Part shown: positions 26,822-36,649 of the stretch, piece after piece
Position numbering within the stretch: position 1 is the stretch's first letter
How the letters are laid out: the number at the start of each line of letters is the position of its first letter
Assembly (NCBI RefSeq): GCF_028649435.1
Contig: NZ_JAQSIN010000014.1
From: Curvibacter microcysteis
GTDB lineage: Bacteria > Pseudomonadota > Gammaproteobacteria > Burkholderiales > Burkholderiaceae_C
DNA: 64,000 nt
Reading direction: 5' to 3' (one strand)
Notes under the pieces: generated by a model
Told to the model about the DNA's origin: nothing
The model's input: only the letters and a program-made list of their open reading frames with translations
Database searches by the model: none
Translations under genes and position numbers: made by a program

Positions 26822-27446
26822 GGTGAACCTGAGGGCGTTGCAGGTCTTTGCGCCAGGCGCGCCAGCCCACCACGCTGAGCACGGTGAACAGCCCATAGAG
26901 CACGGTGGTCAGCCACAGGCCTTTGTAGGCGAACAGGCCCATGCTGACCACGTTGACGGCCAGCCAGATGAGCCAGTTCTCTGGGTGTTTGCGGCCCAGC
27001 AGCACCTGCCCGACCAGGCTGGCTGCCGTGGGGAAGGCGTCCCACCAGGGGACATCGGTGTCGGTGAAGCTGAGCAGGAACCAGCCCGTCAGCGGCCACA
27101 GGCCCGCGCAAGCCAGCACGGTCCAGCGTCGGCCCCGGGGGCTGAGGGCGGTGACGCGCAGCGGCGCCTCTTGGCCCGCTTGCTGGCCTCGGCCCTTGAG
27201 CCACTGGGTCCAGCCCCAGCCGGCCAAGGCGGCAAAGAAGAGTTGCAGCACGGCGTCGCCATAGAGGCGGCTGCGCCAGAACACCAGCAAATAGAGCAGG
27301 GAGCTGAGGATGGCCAGTGGCCAGCCCCAATGAATTTGTCGGATGTTGCAGCCCACCATGGCCAAAGCCAGCGCAAAGGCCAGCACTTCGGTCCAACTGG
27401 TTGGGGTGCCCCAGAGTTCAAACGCGGTGGCGAACAGGGCGTCCAT
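26814..27446 (-). CDS. pnuC: Nicotinamide riboside transporter PnuC
   Basis: A 210-residue membrane protein with about seven helices of the PnuC/SWEET-like fold. The TSWTEVLAFALALAMV and NIRQIHWGWPLAILSSLLY segments, and the later NWLIWLAVNVVSMGLFAYKGL with its conserved Trp/Asn residues, match PnuC. PnuC moves nicotinamide riboside by facilitated diffusion, made one-way by the kinase. Here that kinase gene overlaps its 3' end. No NAD- or thiamine-riboswitch-like structure is evident upstream. Confidence 0.9.
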   Translation of the reverse strand: MDALFATAFELWGTPTSWTEVLAFALALAMVGCNIRQIHWGWPLAILSSLLYLLVFWRSRLYGDAVLQLFFAALAGWGWTQWLKGRGQQAGQEAPLRVTALSPRGRRWTVLACAGLWPLTGWFLLSFTDTDVPWWDAFPTAASLVGQVLLGRKHPENWLIWLAVNVVSMGLFAYKGLWLTTVLYGLFTVLSVVGWRAWRKDLQRPQVHHA

Positions 27447-27462
27447 GGGTGGGGGAGGGGAG

Positions 27463-27483
27463 GCTGCGGCCGCCGGCCGCAGC
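27463..27483 (-). other. Perfect hairpin between ftsB and pnuC
   Basis: GCTGCGGCC (27463-27471) and GGCCGCAGC (27475-27483) form a 9-bp stem with a 3-base loop. It starts three bases after the ftsB stop on the minus strand and is followed by a C/T-rich stretch, not a pure T tract. It may partly terminate the eno operon or protect its 3' end before the pnuC start. Confidence 0.5.
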
Positions 27484-27485
27484 GC

Positions 27486-27761
27486 TCATTTGGTGATCTG
27501 GACGAAGATCTCGTTGGGCTTGACCATGCCCAGTTCGATGCGGGAGCGCTCTTCGACCATGGCCAGGCCTTCTTTGAGGTCGTTGACCTCGGAGGCCAGT
27601 TGGTCGTTGATGCGCTGGGCCGCCGCGTTGCGGGCTTTTTGCTCGTCAATCTTTTGCTGCAATCCCGCGACATTGGGAATGCTGCCGCGGCCCAGCCAGA
27701 GCTGGGCGTGCAGCAGGCCGAGCACGGCCAGCAACAGCACGGGGAGCAGGCGCACGCCCAT
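27486..27761 (-). CDS. ftsB: Cell division protein FtsB
   Basis: A 91-residue bitopic protein of the FtsQLB complex that activates septal peptidoglycan synthesis. The start is the ATG at 27761; a TTG two codons earlier is possible. One N-terminal membrane segment (about 4-22) is followed by a periplasmic coiled coil (about 32-72) and the NDLKEGLAMVEERSRIELGMVKP region typical of FtsB/DivIC. It lies 17 bases after eno, the standard order in betaproteobacteria. Confidence 0.93.
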   Translation of the reverse strand: MGVRLLPVLLLAVLGLLHAQLWLGRGSIPNVAGLQQKIDEQKARNAAAQRINDQLASEVNDLKEGLAMVEERSRIELGMVKPNEIFVQITK

Positions 27762-27778
27762 GGTCAATCCACCGGCGC

Positions 27779-29062
27779 TCAGCGCAGGTTGTAGAAGGCC
27801 GCACGGCCGGGGTAGTGGGCCACGTCACCCAGGTCTTCTTCGATGCGCAGCAGCTGGTTGTACTTGGCGATGCGGTCGCTGCGGCTCATGGAACCCGTCT
27901 TGATCTGACCGGCGTTGGTGCCCACGGCGATGTCGGCAATCGTCGAGTCTTCGGTTTCGCCCGAGCGGTGGCTGATGACGGCGGTGTAGCCGGCCGTCTT
28001 GGCCATTTCGATGGCAGCGAAGGTTTCGGTCAGGGTGCCGATCTGGTTGATCTTGATCAGGATCGAGTTGGCAATGCCCTTGTCGATGCCTTCTTTCAGG
28101 ATCTTGGTGTTGGTGACGAACAGGTCGTCGCCCACGATCTGGACTTGCTTGCCCAGGCGCTCGGTCAGGTGCTTCCAGCCATCCCAGTCGCCTTCGGCCA
28201 TGCCGTCTTCGATGCTGATGATGGGGTACTTGTCGCACCAGGTGGCCAGGATGTTGGTCCACTCTTCAGCCGACAGCACCAAGCCTTCGCCTTCGAGGTG
28301 GTACTTGCCGTCCTTGTAGAACTCGCTGGCAGCGCAGTCCAGGCCCAGAGCGATTTGCTCACCGGCCACGAAACCGGCCTTGTCGATGGCTTCGAGGATC
28401 AGCTGGATGGCGGCTTCATGGCTGGCCACGCTGGGTGCGAAACCACCTTCGTCACCGACGGCGGTGCTCATGCCCTTGTCGTTGATGATCTTCTTGAGGG
28501 CGTGGAACACTTCGGCGCCGTAGCGGACGGCTTCACGGAAGGTGGGGGCACCGACCGGGATGATCATCAGTTCTTGCAGATCGAGGTTGTTGTTGGCGTG
28601 GGCGCCACCGTTGATGACGTTCATCATCGGCACCGGCAATTGCATGCCACCCATGCCGCCGAAGTAGCGGTACAGCGGCAGGCCCGATTCCTCAGCCGCG
28701 GCGCGGGCCACAGCCATCGACACGGCCAGCATGGCGTTGGCGCCCAGGCGGCTCTTGTTGTCGGTGCCGTCGAGGTCGATCAGGGTCTTGTCCAGGAAGG
28801 CTTGCTCGGACGCGTCCAGGCCCAGCACGGCTTCTGAGATTTCGGTGTTGATGTTCTCCGCCGCGCGCAGCACGCCCTTGCCCAGGTAACGGCTCTTGTC
28901 GCCGTCACGCAGTTCGATGGCTTCGCGGCTGCCGGTCGAGGCGCCCGAGGGCACGGCGGCGCGGCCCATGACGCCCGATTCGAGCAGCACGTCGCACTCG
29001 ACGGTGGGGTTGCCGCGGCTGTCCAGCACTTCACGGCCTACGATGTCTACGATTGCACTCAT
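27779..29062 (-). CDS. eno: Enolase
   Basis: Enolase interconverts 2-phosphoglycerate and phosphoenolpyruvate in glycolysis and is also an RNA-degradosome partner in some bacteria. The ATG at 29062 gives 427 residues beginning with SAIVDIVGREVLDSRGNPTV. Active-site landmarks are GANAMLAVSMA, KINQIGTLTET and SHRSGETEDS. Fourth gene of the pyrG-kdsA-DUF1330-eno-ftsB unit, with 74 bases upstream that could hold an extra promoter. Confidence 0.98.
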   Translation of the reverse strand: MSAIVDIVGREVLDSRGNPTVECDVLLESGVMGRAAVPSGASTGSREAIELRDGDKSRYLGKGVLRAAENINTEISEAVLGLDASEQAFLDKTLIDLDGTDNKSRLGANAMLAVSMAVARAAAEESGLPLYRYFGGMGGMQLPVPMMNVINGGAHANNNLDLQELMIIPVGAPTFREAVRYGAEVFHALKKIINDKGMSTAVGDEGGFAPSVASHEAAIQLILEAIDKAGFVAGEQIALGLDCAASEFYKDGKYHLEGEGLVLSAEEWTNILATWCDKYPIISIEDGMAEGDWDGWKHLTERLGKQVQIVGDDLFVTNTKILKEGIDKGIANSILIKINQIGTLTETFAAIEMAKTAGYTAVISHRSGETEDSTIADIAVGTNAGQIKTGSMSRSDRIAKYNQLLRIEEDLGDVAHYPGRAAFYNLR

Positions 29063-29136
29063 GTTTCTTCTTTCAATACAAACACAAAAACTGGGGGGCT
29101 GAAGACGCACGGCTTGCAGTCGGCCGCGCCGTCGGA

Positions 29137-29427
29137 TCAGACCCCTTCAACCACGATCATGCGCATGATGGCCGCGCCTTCGCGGGCTGCGCGGGCTCGG
29201 CCGTATTCGGGCGAATCATAAAAGACCCGTGCGGCGGCCACATCCGCAAACTTCAGGATCACCAGGCGCTCGGGCGCCCAGTCGCCTTCGAGCACTTCGA
29301 CTCGGCCACCGCGCACGCACACCTCGGCTTGGTAGGCCTGCATGGCGGCGGTGGACCACTTGCGGTACTCCTCGTACTGCACCGGGTTGGTCACGCTGAC
29401 ATGGGCGATGATGTAGGCGCTGCTCAT
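29137..29427 (-). CDS. DUF1330 family protein
   Basis: A 96-residue ferredoxin-like (dimeric alpha/beta barrel) protein. AYIIAHVSVTNPVQYEEYRKW at the start, EGDWAPERLVILKFAD in the middle and FYDSPEYGRARAAREG at the end are the DUF1330 pattern. Function is unknown. Its ATG overlaps... the kdsA stop is at 29424-29426, so start and stop share the ATGA junction and the genes are translationally coupled. The gene sits between kdsA and eno in many Burkholderiales. Confidence 0.88.
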   Translation of the reverse strand: MSSAYIIAHVSVTNPVQYEEYRKWSTAAMQAYQAEVCVRGGRVEVLEGDWAPERLVILKFADVAAARVFYDSPEYGRARAAREGAAIMRMIVVEGV

Positions 29428-30278
29428 TCGAAGTGGTCCTCAAGGAAGCCGTTCTTCTTGGTCACGCTGTCGAGCGCGACCAGGGTTTCGAGCAGGGCCT
29501 TCATGTGCTTCAGGGGCACGGCGTTGGGGCCGTCGCTGAGCGCCTGGCTGGGGTTGGGATGGGTTTCCATGAACAGACCGGCCACGCCCACGGCCACCGC
29601 CGCACGCGACAGCACCGGCACCATCTCGCGCTGGCCGCCCGAGCTGGTGCCCTGGCCGCCGGGCAGCTGCACGCTGTGGGTGGCATCAAACACCACCGGG
29701 GCGCCGGTCTCACGCATGATGGCCAGGCTGCGCATGTCGCTGACCAGGTTGTTGTAGCCAAAGCTGGCGCCACGCTCGCAGGCCATGAAGCTGTCTTCGG
29801 GCAGGCCGGCGTCGCGGGCAGCAGCGCGGGCTTTGTCGATGACGTTCTTCATGTCGTGCGGGGCCAGGAACTGGCCCTTCTTGATGTTCACCGGCTTGCC
29901 CGATTGGGCCACGGCACGGATGAAATCGGTCTGGCGGCACAGGAAGGCGGGGGTCTGCAGCACGTCGACCACCGAAGCCACTTGGGCGATCTCGGCTTCG
30001 CTGTGTACATCGGTGAGGATGGGCACGTTGAGGGTCTTCTTGACCTTGGCCAGGATCTCCAGGCCGCGCTCCATGCCGGGACCGCGGAAGCTGGTGCCCG
30101 AGGAGCGGTTGGCCTTGTCGTAGCTGCTCTTGAAGATGAAGGGAATGCCCAGGCTCTGGGTGATTTCCTTCAGGGTGCCCGCCGTGTCCATCTGCAGCTG
30201 CTCGGACTCGACCACGCAAGGGCCGGCGATCAGGAAAAAGCGGTGGTCCAGCCCGATGTCAAAGCCGCAGAGTTTCAT
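29424..30278 (-). CDS. kdsA: 3-deoxy-8-phosphooctulonate synthase (KDO8P synthase)
   Basis: KdsA condenses arabinose 5-phosphate with phosphoenolpyruvate to make KDO-8-phosphate for lipopolysaccharide. The ATG at 30278 follows a GGAGA site and gives 284 residues, the family length. Motifs include FFLIAGPCVVES, SSYDKANRSS, SFRGPGMERGL and DVHSEAEI. It lies 20 bases after pyrG and shares an ATGA junction with DUF1330. Both its substrate PEP and the product of eno meet in this operon. Confidence 0.97.
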   Translation of the reverse strand: MKLCGFDIGLDHRFFLIAGPCVVESEQLQMDTAGTLKEITQSLGIPFIFKSSYDKANRSSGTSFRGPGMERGLEILAKVKKTLNVPILTDVHSEAEIAQVASVVDVLQTPAFLCRQTDFIRAVAQSGKPVNIKKGQFLAPHDMKNVIDKARAAARDAGLPEDSFMACERGASFGYNNLVSDMRSLAIMRETGAPVVFDATHSVQLPGGQGTSSGGQREMVPVLSRAAVAVGVAGLFMETHPNPSQALSDGPNAVPLKHMKALLETLVALDSVTKKNGFLEDHFE

Positions 30279-30298
30279 GCTTGGGTCTCCAGTGGCGC

Positions 30299-31960
30299 TC
30301 AGGCCGTTTTCTTGTGGCCAGCGGCTTGGTGTTCCACCGCGGCTTTGATGAAGGCGTTGAACAGCGGGTGGCCGTCCCACGGGGTCGACTTGAACTCGGG
30401 GTGGAACTGCACGCCCATGTACCAGGGGTGCACGCTTTGCGGCAGTTCAACGATTTCAGTCAGTTGCTCGCGCTGGGTCAGCGCCGAAATCACCAGGCCA
30501 GCTTGGCGCAGTTGATCCAGGTAATTGACGTTGGCTTCGTAGCGGTGGCGGTGGCGCTCGGTGACCACGTCGCCGTAGATCTGGTGCGCCAGGGTGCCGG
30601 GGGCCACGTCCGAGCTTTGGGCGCCCAGGCGCATGGTGCCGCCCAGGTCGGAGTTCTCGTCGCGCTTCTTGATCGTGCCGTCGGCGTCTTTCCATTCGGT
30701 GATCAGGGCGATCACGGGGTTCGGGCCTTCGGGTTCGAACTCGGTGCTGTTGGCGTCCTTCAAGCCGGCCACATGGCGGGCGTACTCGATGGTGGCCACT
30801 TGCATGCCCAGGCAGATGCCGAGGTAAGGCACCTGGGTCTCACGCGCAAACTGGGCGGCGCTGATCTTGCCTTCCACGCCGCGCTTGCCAAAGCCGCCCG
30901 GCACCAGGATGGCGTCGAACTGGCTCAGGCGCTTGACGTTGTCAGGCTCGATGGTTTCCGAGTCGATGTACTCGATCTTGACCGCGACATGGTTCTTCAT
31001 GCCGGCGTGGCGCAGCGCTTCGTTGAGGGACTTGTAGCTGTCCGACAGGTCGACGTACTTGCCCACCATGGCGATGGTGACTTCGCCCTTGGGGTTTTCG
31101 GTCTCGAACACCAGGTCGTCCCAGCGCTTGAGGCTGGTCGGCGGGGTGTTCAGGCGCAGCTTGTCGCAGATCAGGCCGTCCAGGCCTTGTTCGTGCAGCA
31201 TGCGGGGCACCTTGTAGATGGTGTTCACGTCCCACATGGAGATCACGCCCCACTCGGGCACGTTGGTGAACAGCGAGATCTTGGCGCGCTCGTCATCGGG
31301 GATGCGGCGGTCGGCGCGGCACAGCAGGGCGTCGGCCTGGATGCCGATTTCGCGCAGCTTTTGCACCGTGTGCTGGGTCGGCTTGGTCTTGAGTTCGCCC
31401 GCCGCTGCAATCCAGGGCACGTAGGTCAGGTGCACGAAGGCGGTGTTGTTCGGGCCCAGGCGCAGGCTCATTTGGCGTGCAGCCTCAAGGAAGGGCAGGG
31501 ACTCGATGTCGCCCACCGTGCCACCGATTTCCACAATGGCCACGTCCACGGCGTCCGGGGTGCCAAACGCGGCGCCGCGCTTGACGTATTCCTGGATCTC
31601 GTTGGTGATGTGGGGAATGACCTGCACGGTCTTGCCCAGGTAGTCGCCACGGCGCTCTTTTTCGAGCACGGATTGGTAGATCCGGCCAGTGGTGAAGTTG
31701 TTGGCCTTGTTCATGCGCGTTTCGATGAAACGCTCGTAGTGGCCCAGGTCCAGGTCGGTTTCAGCGCCGTCGTCGGTCACAAAAACCTCGCCGTGTTGGA
31801 ACGGCGACATGGTGCCCGGATCCACGTTGATGTACGGGTCCAGCTTGATGAGGGTGACTTTGAGGCCCCGCGATTCGAGGATCGCGGCAAGGGAGGCTGA
31901 GGCGATTCCCTTGCCCAGGGAAGACACCACACCGCCGGTGACGAAGACGAATTTGGTCAT
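30299..31960 (-). CDS. pyrG: CTP synthase
   Basis: PyrG aminates UTP to CTP using glutamine and ATP. The 553-residue protein begins TKFVFVTGGVVSSLGKG and has the synthase domain (to about 265) and a class I glutamine amidotransferase domain with the nucleophile in GICLGMQVA and the His/Glu pair near the end (FHPEFKS). It is the first gene of the five-gene minus-strand operon. CTP is also the activator of KDO, which fits its pairing with kdsA. Confidence 0.98.
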   Translation of the reverse strand: MTKFVFVTGGVVSSLGKGIASASLAAILESRGLKVTLIKLDPYINVDPGTMSPFQHGEVFVTDDGAETDLDLGHYERFIETRMNKANNFTTGRIYQSVLEKERRGDYLGKTVQVIPHITNEIQEYVKRGAAFGTPDAVDVAIVEIGGTVGDIESLPFLEAARQMSLRLGPNNTAFVHLTYVPWIAAAGELKTKPTQHTVQKLREIGIQADALLCRADRRIPDDERAKISLFTNVPEWGVISMWDVNTIYKVPRMLHEQGLDGLICDKLRLNTPPTSLKRWDDLVFETENPKGEVTIAMVGKYVDLSDSYKSLNEALRHAGMKNHVAVKIEYIDSETIEPDNVKRLSQFDAILVPGGFGKRGVEGKISAAQFARETQVPYLGICLGMQVATIEYARHVAGLKDANSTEFEPEGPNPVIALITEWKDADGTIKKRDENSDLGGTMRLGAQSSDVAPGTLAHQIYGDVVTERHRHRYEANVNYLDQLRQAGLVISALTQREQLTEIVELPQSVHPWYMGVQFHPEFKSTPWDGHPLFNAFIKAAVEHQAAGHKKTA

Positions 31961-32001
31961 GTCGGGTCGGGAGCAGGGGTCCCGGGAGGTGGTAAACGGA
32001 G

Positions 32002-32032
32002 ATTATAAAGGTGCCGCTGCACAGGCAGCGGC
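32002..32032 (-). promoter_or_regulatory. Probable pyrG promoter -10 box with an upstream hairpin
   Basis: A perfect TATAAT reads on the minus strand at 32007-32002, placing a start about 35 bases before the pyrG ATG. No good -35 box lies at the right distance. Directly upstream GCCGCTGC (32013-32020) and GCAGCGGC (32025-32032) form an 8-bp hairpin that may end the LysR transcript and covers the -35 position. Confidence 0.55.
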
Positions 32033-32043
32033 GGCGTCGAAAT

Positions 32044-32985
32044 TCAGAGCGGTTGCGGGGGGTGCAAATCAAATCCGCCAACCAGCGATTGTCGCAGGTG
32101 CTGCACCAGTGCGGTGACAGCCAAGGGCACATGGGCCGAATAAGGCCGAATCGCGTAGAGCTGGCGCGCGAAGGGGCCCACATTCGCCCACTCGGCCAGC
32201 ACCACTTGCAACTGGCCGCTGCGCAGGCTGGCCTGGGCGCTGAAGTCGGGCAGCAAGGCGATGCCCAGGTCGGCCAGGGCCGCATCGCGCAGGGCTTCGC
32301 TGTTGTTGGCGGCCAGCGGACCGCGCACCGGGATGGTTTGGCGCTCTGTCCCCTGCTCGAAGGTCCAGGTAGGCGTGTCGCCACTGCGCGGGTAGTGCAG
32401 GCAGTCGTGCTGGGTCAGCGCCTGGGGGCTGTCGGGCACGCCGCGTCGGGCCAGGTAGGCGGGGCTGGCCACCAGCACCGAGCGGGTGGGGCACAAGGTC
32501 CAGGCCACATGGGTGTCGGGCACCTGGTCGCTGTGGCGGATGGCCAGGTCCAGCCCTTCCATGGCCAGAGAGGCCAGGCGGTCGGACAATTCCAGCTCCA
32601 GCCGCACCTCGGGGTATTGGCGCAAGAAATCCGCCAGGCGTGGCACCAGTTGCTGGCGCGCCAGGGCCACGGGCGCGGTCACCCGCAGCCGCCCGCGCGG
32701 GGTGCCGGCCAGGTCGCGCACGCTGGCAAAGCTGTGGGCAATGGTGTCGAAGGGCGCTTGGGTGTCGTCCACCAGGCGCTGGCCGGCCTCGGTCAGGCGC
32801 ACGCTTCGGGTGGTGCGCTGCACCAGGGGCACGCCGGCCAGGCGCTCCAGTTCCGAGATGCGTTGGCTGACCGCCGCTTTGCTCACGCCCAGCCGCGCCG
32901 CGGCCGCCGTGTAGCTGCCCTGCTGGGCCAGCACGACCAACCAGTGCAGGTGGCCCCACAAGGTGTGGATGAGTTGTTCTTCCAT
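32044..32985 (-). CDS. LysR-type transcriptional regulator
   Basis: A regulator of about 313 residues from the ATG at 32985. Alternative starts lie at 33000 (ATG) and 33012 (TTG), inside the operator-like repeat, so the inner ATG is preferred. The N-terminal winged helix (LVVLAQQGSYTAAAARLGVSKAAVSQRISELE) is typical, followed by an effector domain close to the CrgA-type subgroup. It is divergent from mmsA, which it probably controls. The effector is unknown; a valine or propionate catabolic intermediate would fit the target. Confidence 0.92.
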   Translation of the reverse strand: MEEQLIHTLWGHLHWLVVLAQQGSYTAAAARLGVSKAAVSQRISELERLAGVPLVQRTTRSVRLTEAGQRLVDDTQAPFDTIAHSFASVRDLAGTPRGRLRVTAPVALARQQLVPRLADFLRQYPEVRLELELSDRLASLAMEGLDLAIRHSDQVPDTHVAWTLCPTRSVLVASPAYLARRGVPDSPQALTQHDCLHYPRSGDTPTWTFEQGTERQTIPVRGPLAANNSEALRDAALADLGIALLPDFSAQASLRSGQLQVVLAEWANVGPFARQLYAIRPYSAHVPLAVTALVQHLRQSLVGGFDLHPPQPL

Positions 32986-32992
32986 GCCTTGA

Positions 32993-33020
32993 TTGTTCAT
33001 TAAATTGAACAATAAGTTCA
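32993..33020. promoter_or_regulatory. LysR-type operator: three alternating GTTCA half-sites
   Basis: TTGTTCA (32993-32999) and TGAACAA (33006-33012) are a perfect 7-bp inverted repeat with a 6-base spacer, matching the T-N11-A pattern of LysR sites. A third half-site, GTTCA (33016-33020), pairs with TGAAC (33006-33010) over 5 bases. Half-sites begin at 32995, 33006 and 33016, one helical turn apart. The array overlaps the outer possible starts of the regulator, so autorepression is likely. Confidence 0.72.
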
Positions 33021-33030
33021 GCGCAAGGGC

Positions 33031-33057
33031 CTAGGCAGGGGCCGAGGCCCTGCCTAG
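33031..33057. promoter_or_regulatory. Perfect 10-bp inverted repeat in the lysR-mmsA spacer
   Basis: CTAGGCAGGG (33031-33040) and CCCTGCCTAG (33048-33057) are exact inverted copies with a 7-base loop; pairing can extend two more bases with one bulge. It lies about 95 bases before mmsA and just beyond the GTTCA array. It could be an operator for another regulator or an RNA hairpin in the mmsA leader. Confidence 0.6.
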
Positions 33058-33151
33058 ACTTCGCTCCACGCCATGGGAGCCCTGGCTGCCTCATCAGAGG
33101 GGCGAGGCCACCCAGCGGAGTCGAAATCCCCTTTTCTTTCCAAGAGGCAGC

Positions 33152-34675
<1,524 letters not shown>

Positions 34676-34699
34676 GACCCAGCCGGTACAGCAGGCACA

Positions 34700-34766
34700 G
34701 GGCCGCGTGGGTGGCCCGTCTTCTCGCCAAGAGGCGGGCTGGGCGGGGCACTGGCGCGGCTTTTTC
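34700..34766 (+). terminator. Candidate terminator region after mmsA
   Basis: GGGCC (34700-34704) and GGCCC (34713-34717) can form a hairpin 25 bases past the stop, followed by a second hairpin CGCC-AAGA-GGCG near 34725 and a five-T tract at 34761. The layout suggests termination but no single stem sits directly against the T tract. Confidence 0.35.
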
Positions 34767-34876
34767 TTGTCACCCGGCTTTTCAGGGGGCGGCATCTTCC
34801 CTGATCTTGCGCAGGGGTCTGCTACATTGCCGCATTCTTTGCCAACCGGGCCTTGTCCAGCAGGGCTTTTGTCACC

Positions 34877-36088
34877 ATGGACCTCCAGGGAAAACACATT
34901 GTTTTGGGCCTCACCGGCGGCGTGGCTTGCTTCAAGTCCGCTGAGCTGTGCCGCGAACTGATCCGCCAAGGCGCCACGGTGCAGGTGGTGATGACCGAGG
35001 CGGCCTGCCAGTTCATCACCCTGGTCACCATGCAAGCCCTGTCAGGCCGCCCGGTGTACAGCTCGCAGTGGGATGGCCGCGAGGCCAACAACATGCCCCA
35101 CATCAACCTCAGCCGGGAGGCCGACGCCATCGTGCTGGCGCCTTGCAGCGCTGACTTCATGGCCCGTCTGGTGCAGGGCCGTGCCGATGAGTTGCTGAGC
35201 CTGCTTTGCCTGGCGCGCCCGATCGAGCGCGTGCCCCTGCTGATCGCGCCGGCCATGAACCGCGAAATGTGGGCCCACCCCGCCACCCAGCGCAACCTGA
35301 CCCAGTTGCAGGCCGATGGCGCTGTGCTCTTGGGCGTGGCCAGCGGGGATCAGGCTTGTGGCGAGACCGGCGACGGACGCATGCTCGAAGCGCTGGAGAT
35401 CTGTGAAGAGGTGATTGCCTTCTTCCAGCCCAAGGTCTTGCGCGGACAGCGCGTGCTGGTCACGGCCGGCCCCACCTTCGAGGCCATTGACCCGGTGCGC
35501 GGCATCACCAACCACTCTTCGGGCAAGATGGGCTTCGCCATCGCGCGCGCTGCCCGCGAGGCGGGCGCCGAGGTCACCCTGGTGGCCGGTCCGGTGCACC
35601 TGCCTACGCCGCGCGGCGTGCGCCGCCTCAACGTGGTGTCGGCGCACGACATGCTGGCCGCCTGCGTGCCGGCCGCCGAGTCGGCCGACGTGTTCATCGC
35701 CACGGCAGCGGTGGCCGATTGGCGCCCCGCCTCGGCCAGTGACCAGAAGATCAAAAAAGACGGCTCGGGCCAGACCCCCCAGCTGAGCTTTGTGGAGAAT
35801 CCGGACATCCTGCACACCCTGGCGCAGAGCCCCCGCGCCCGCCAAGGCGCTTTGTATTGCGTCGGTTTTGCCGCCGAGAGCCATGACCTGGTGGCCCACG
35901 CCCAGGCCAAGCGCGCGCGCAAAGGCGTGCCGCTGCTGGTGGGCAACATCGGCCCGGCGGCCTTTGGTCAAGACGACAATCAGCTGCTGCTGGTGGACGA
36001 GGCGGGCGTCTGTGAAACGCCCCGGGCCTCCAAGCTGACCCTGGCTCGCCAACTGGTGGCCGACATCGCCCGCCGCAAGGCCGGCTGA
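34877..36088 (+). CDS. coaBC: Bifunctional CoaBC (PPC decarboxylase / PPC synthetase)
   Basis: CoaBC makes 4'-phosphopantetheine from 4'-phosphopantothenate, cysteine and CTP on the way to coenzyme A. The ATG at 34877 gives 403 residues. The flavin-dependent decarboxylase half (about 1-180) has GLTGGVACFKSAEL, APAMNREMW and the active-site ACGETGDGRM. The synthetase half starts at VLVTAGPTFEAIDPVRGITN. A TTG eight codons earlier is possible but less like the family. It lies 18 bases upstream of dut, the classic coaBC-dut pair. Confidence 0.97.
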   Translation: MDLQGKHIVLGLTGGVACFKSAELCRELIRQGATVQVVMTEAACQFITLVTMQALSGRPVYSSQWDGREANNMPHINLSREADAIVLAPCSADFMARLVQGRADELLSLLCLARPIERVPLLIAPAMNREMWAHPATQRNLTQLQADGAVLLGVASGDQACGETGDGRMLEALEICEEVIAFFQPKVLRGQRVLVTAGPTFEAIDPVRGITNHSSGKMGFAIARAAREAGAEVTLVAGPVHLPTPRGVRRLNVVSAHDMLAACVPAAESADVFIATAAVADWRPASASDQKIKKDGSGQTPQLSFVENPDILHTLAQSPRARQGALYCVGFAAESHDLVAHAQAKRARKGVPLLVGNIGPAAFGQDDNQLLLVDEAGVCETPRASKLTLARQLVADIARRKAG

Positions 36089-36106
36089 ATATTTGAGATT
36101 TTTTGC

Positions 36107-36553
36107 ATGAACATCGACGTCAAGATCCTCGACCCGCGCCTGGCGGATCAACTCCCCGCCTACGCCACCCCCGGCAGTGCGGGCCTCGACCTGCGCGCCT
36201 GCCTGCGCGAGCCGCTGACCCTGGCCCCCAACGCCTGGCAATTGGTGCCCACCGGCATCGCCATGTACCTGCAAGACCCGGGCTACGCGGCCATGATCCT
36301 GCCGCGCTCGGGCCTGGGTCACAAGCACGGCATCGTGCTGGGCAACTTGGTGGGTCTGATCGACAGCGATTACCAGGGCCAGCTGATGGTCAGCGCCTGG
36401 AACCGCAGCCCCACGCCCTACACCATCGAACCGCTGGAGCGCATTGCCCAGTTGGTCATCGTGCCCGTGGTGCAGGCCCAATTCAATGTGGTGAGCGACT
36501 TCGCGCCGACGCAGCGCGGTGAAGGCGGCTACGGCTCCACCGGCCAGGCCTGA
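36107..36553 (+). CDS. dut: dUTP diphosphatase
   Basis: Dut hydrolyses dUTP to dUMP, keeping uracil out of DNA and feeding thymidylate synthesis. The 148-residue trimeric enzyme shows all five motifs: PGSAGLDL, RSGLGHKHGI, GLIDSDYQG, RIAQLVIVP and the C-terminal RGEGGYGSTG. It is the second gene of the coaBC-dut operon, and a strong terminator follows. Confidence 0.98.
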   Translation: MNIDVKILDPRLADQLPAYATPGSAGLDLRACLREPLTLAPNAWQLVPTGIAMYLQDPGYAAMILPRSGLGHKHGIVLGNLVGLIDSDYQGQLMVSAWNRSPTPYTIEPLERIAQLVIVPVVQAQFNVVSDFAPTQRGEGGYGSTGQA

Positions 36554-36595
36554 GCAACCCGTCCTTGCGCACCGGGTGCTGCGGCGCCCCAGGGC

Positions 36596-36630
36596 AAAAA
36601 GCCCGCTGGCAGCGATGCCAGCGGGCTTTT
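36596..36630. terminator. Bidirectional terminator between dut and slyD
   Basis: AAAAAGCCCGCTGGC (36596-36610, with AAAA at its 5' end) pairs with GCCAGCGGGCTTTT (36617-36630) around a 6-base loop. T tracts flank it on both strands, so it can end dut on the plus strand and slyD on the minus strand. Confidence 0.92.
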
Positions 36631-36649
36631 CTCATGGGGTGGGTGAGGC

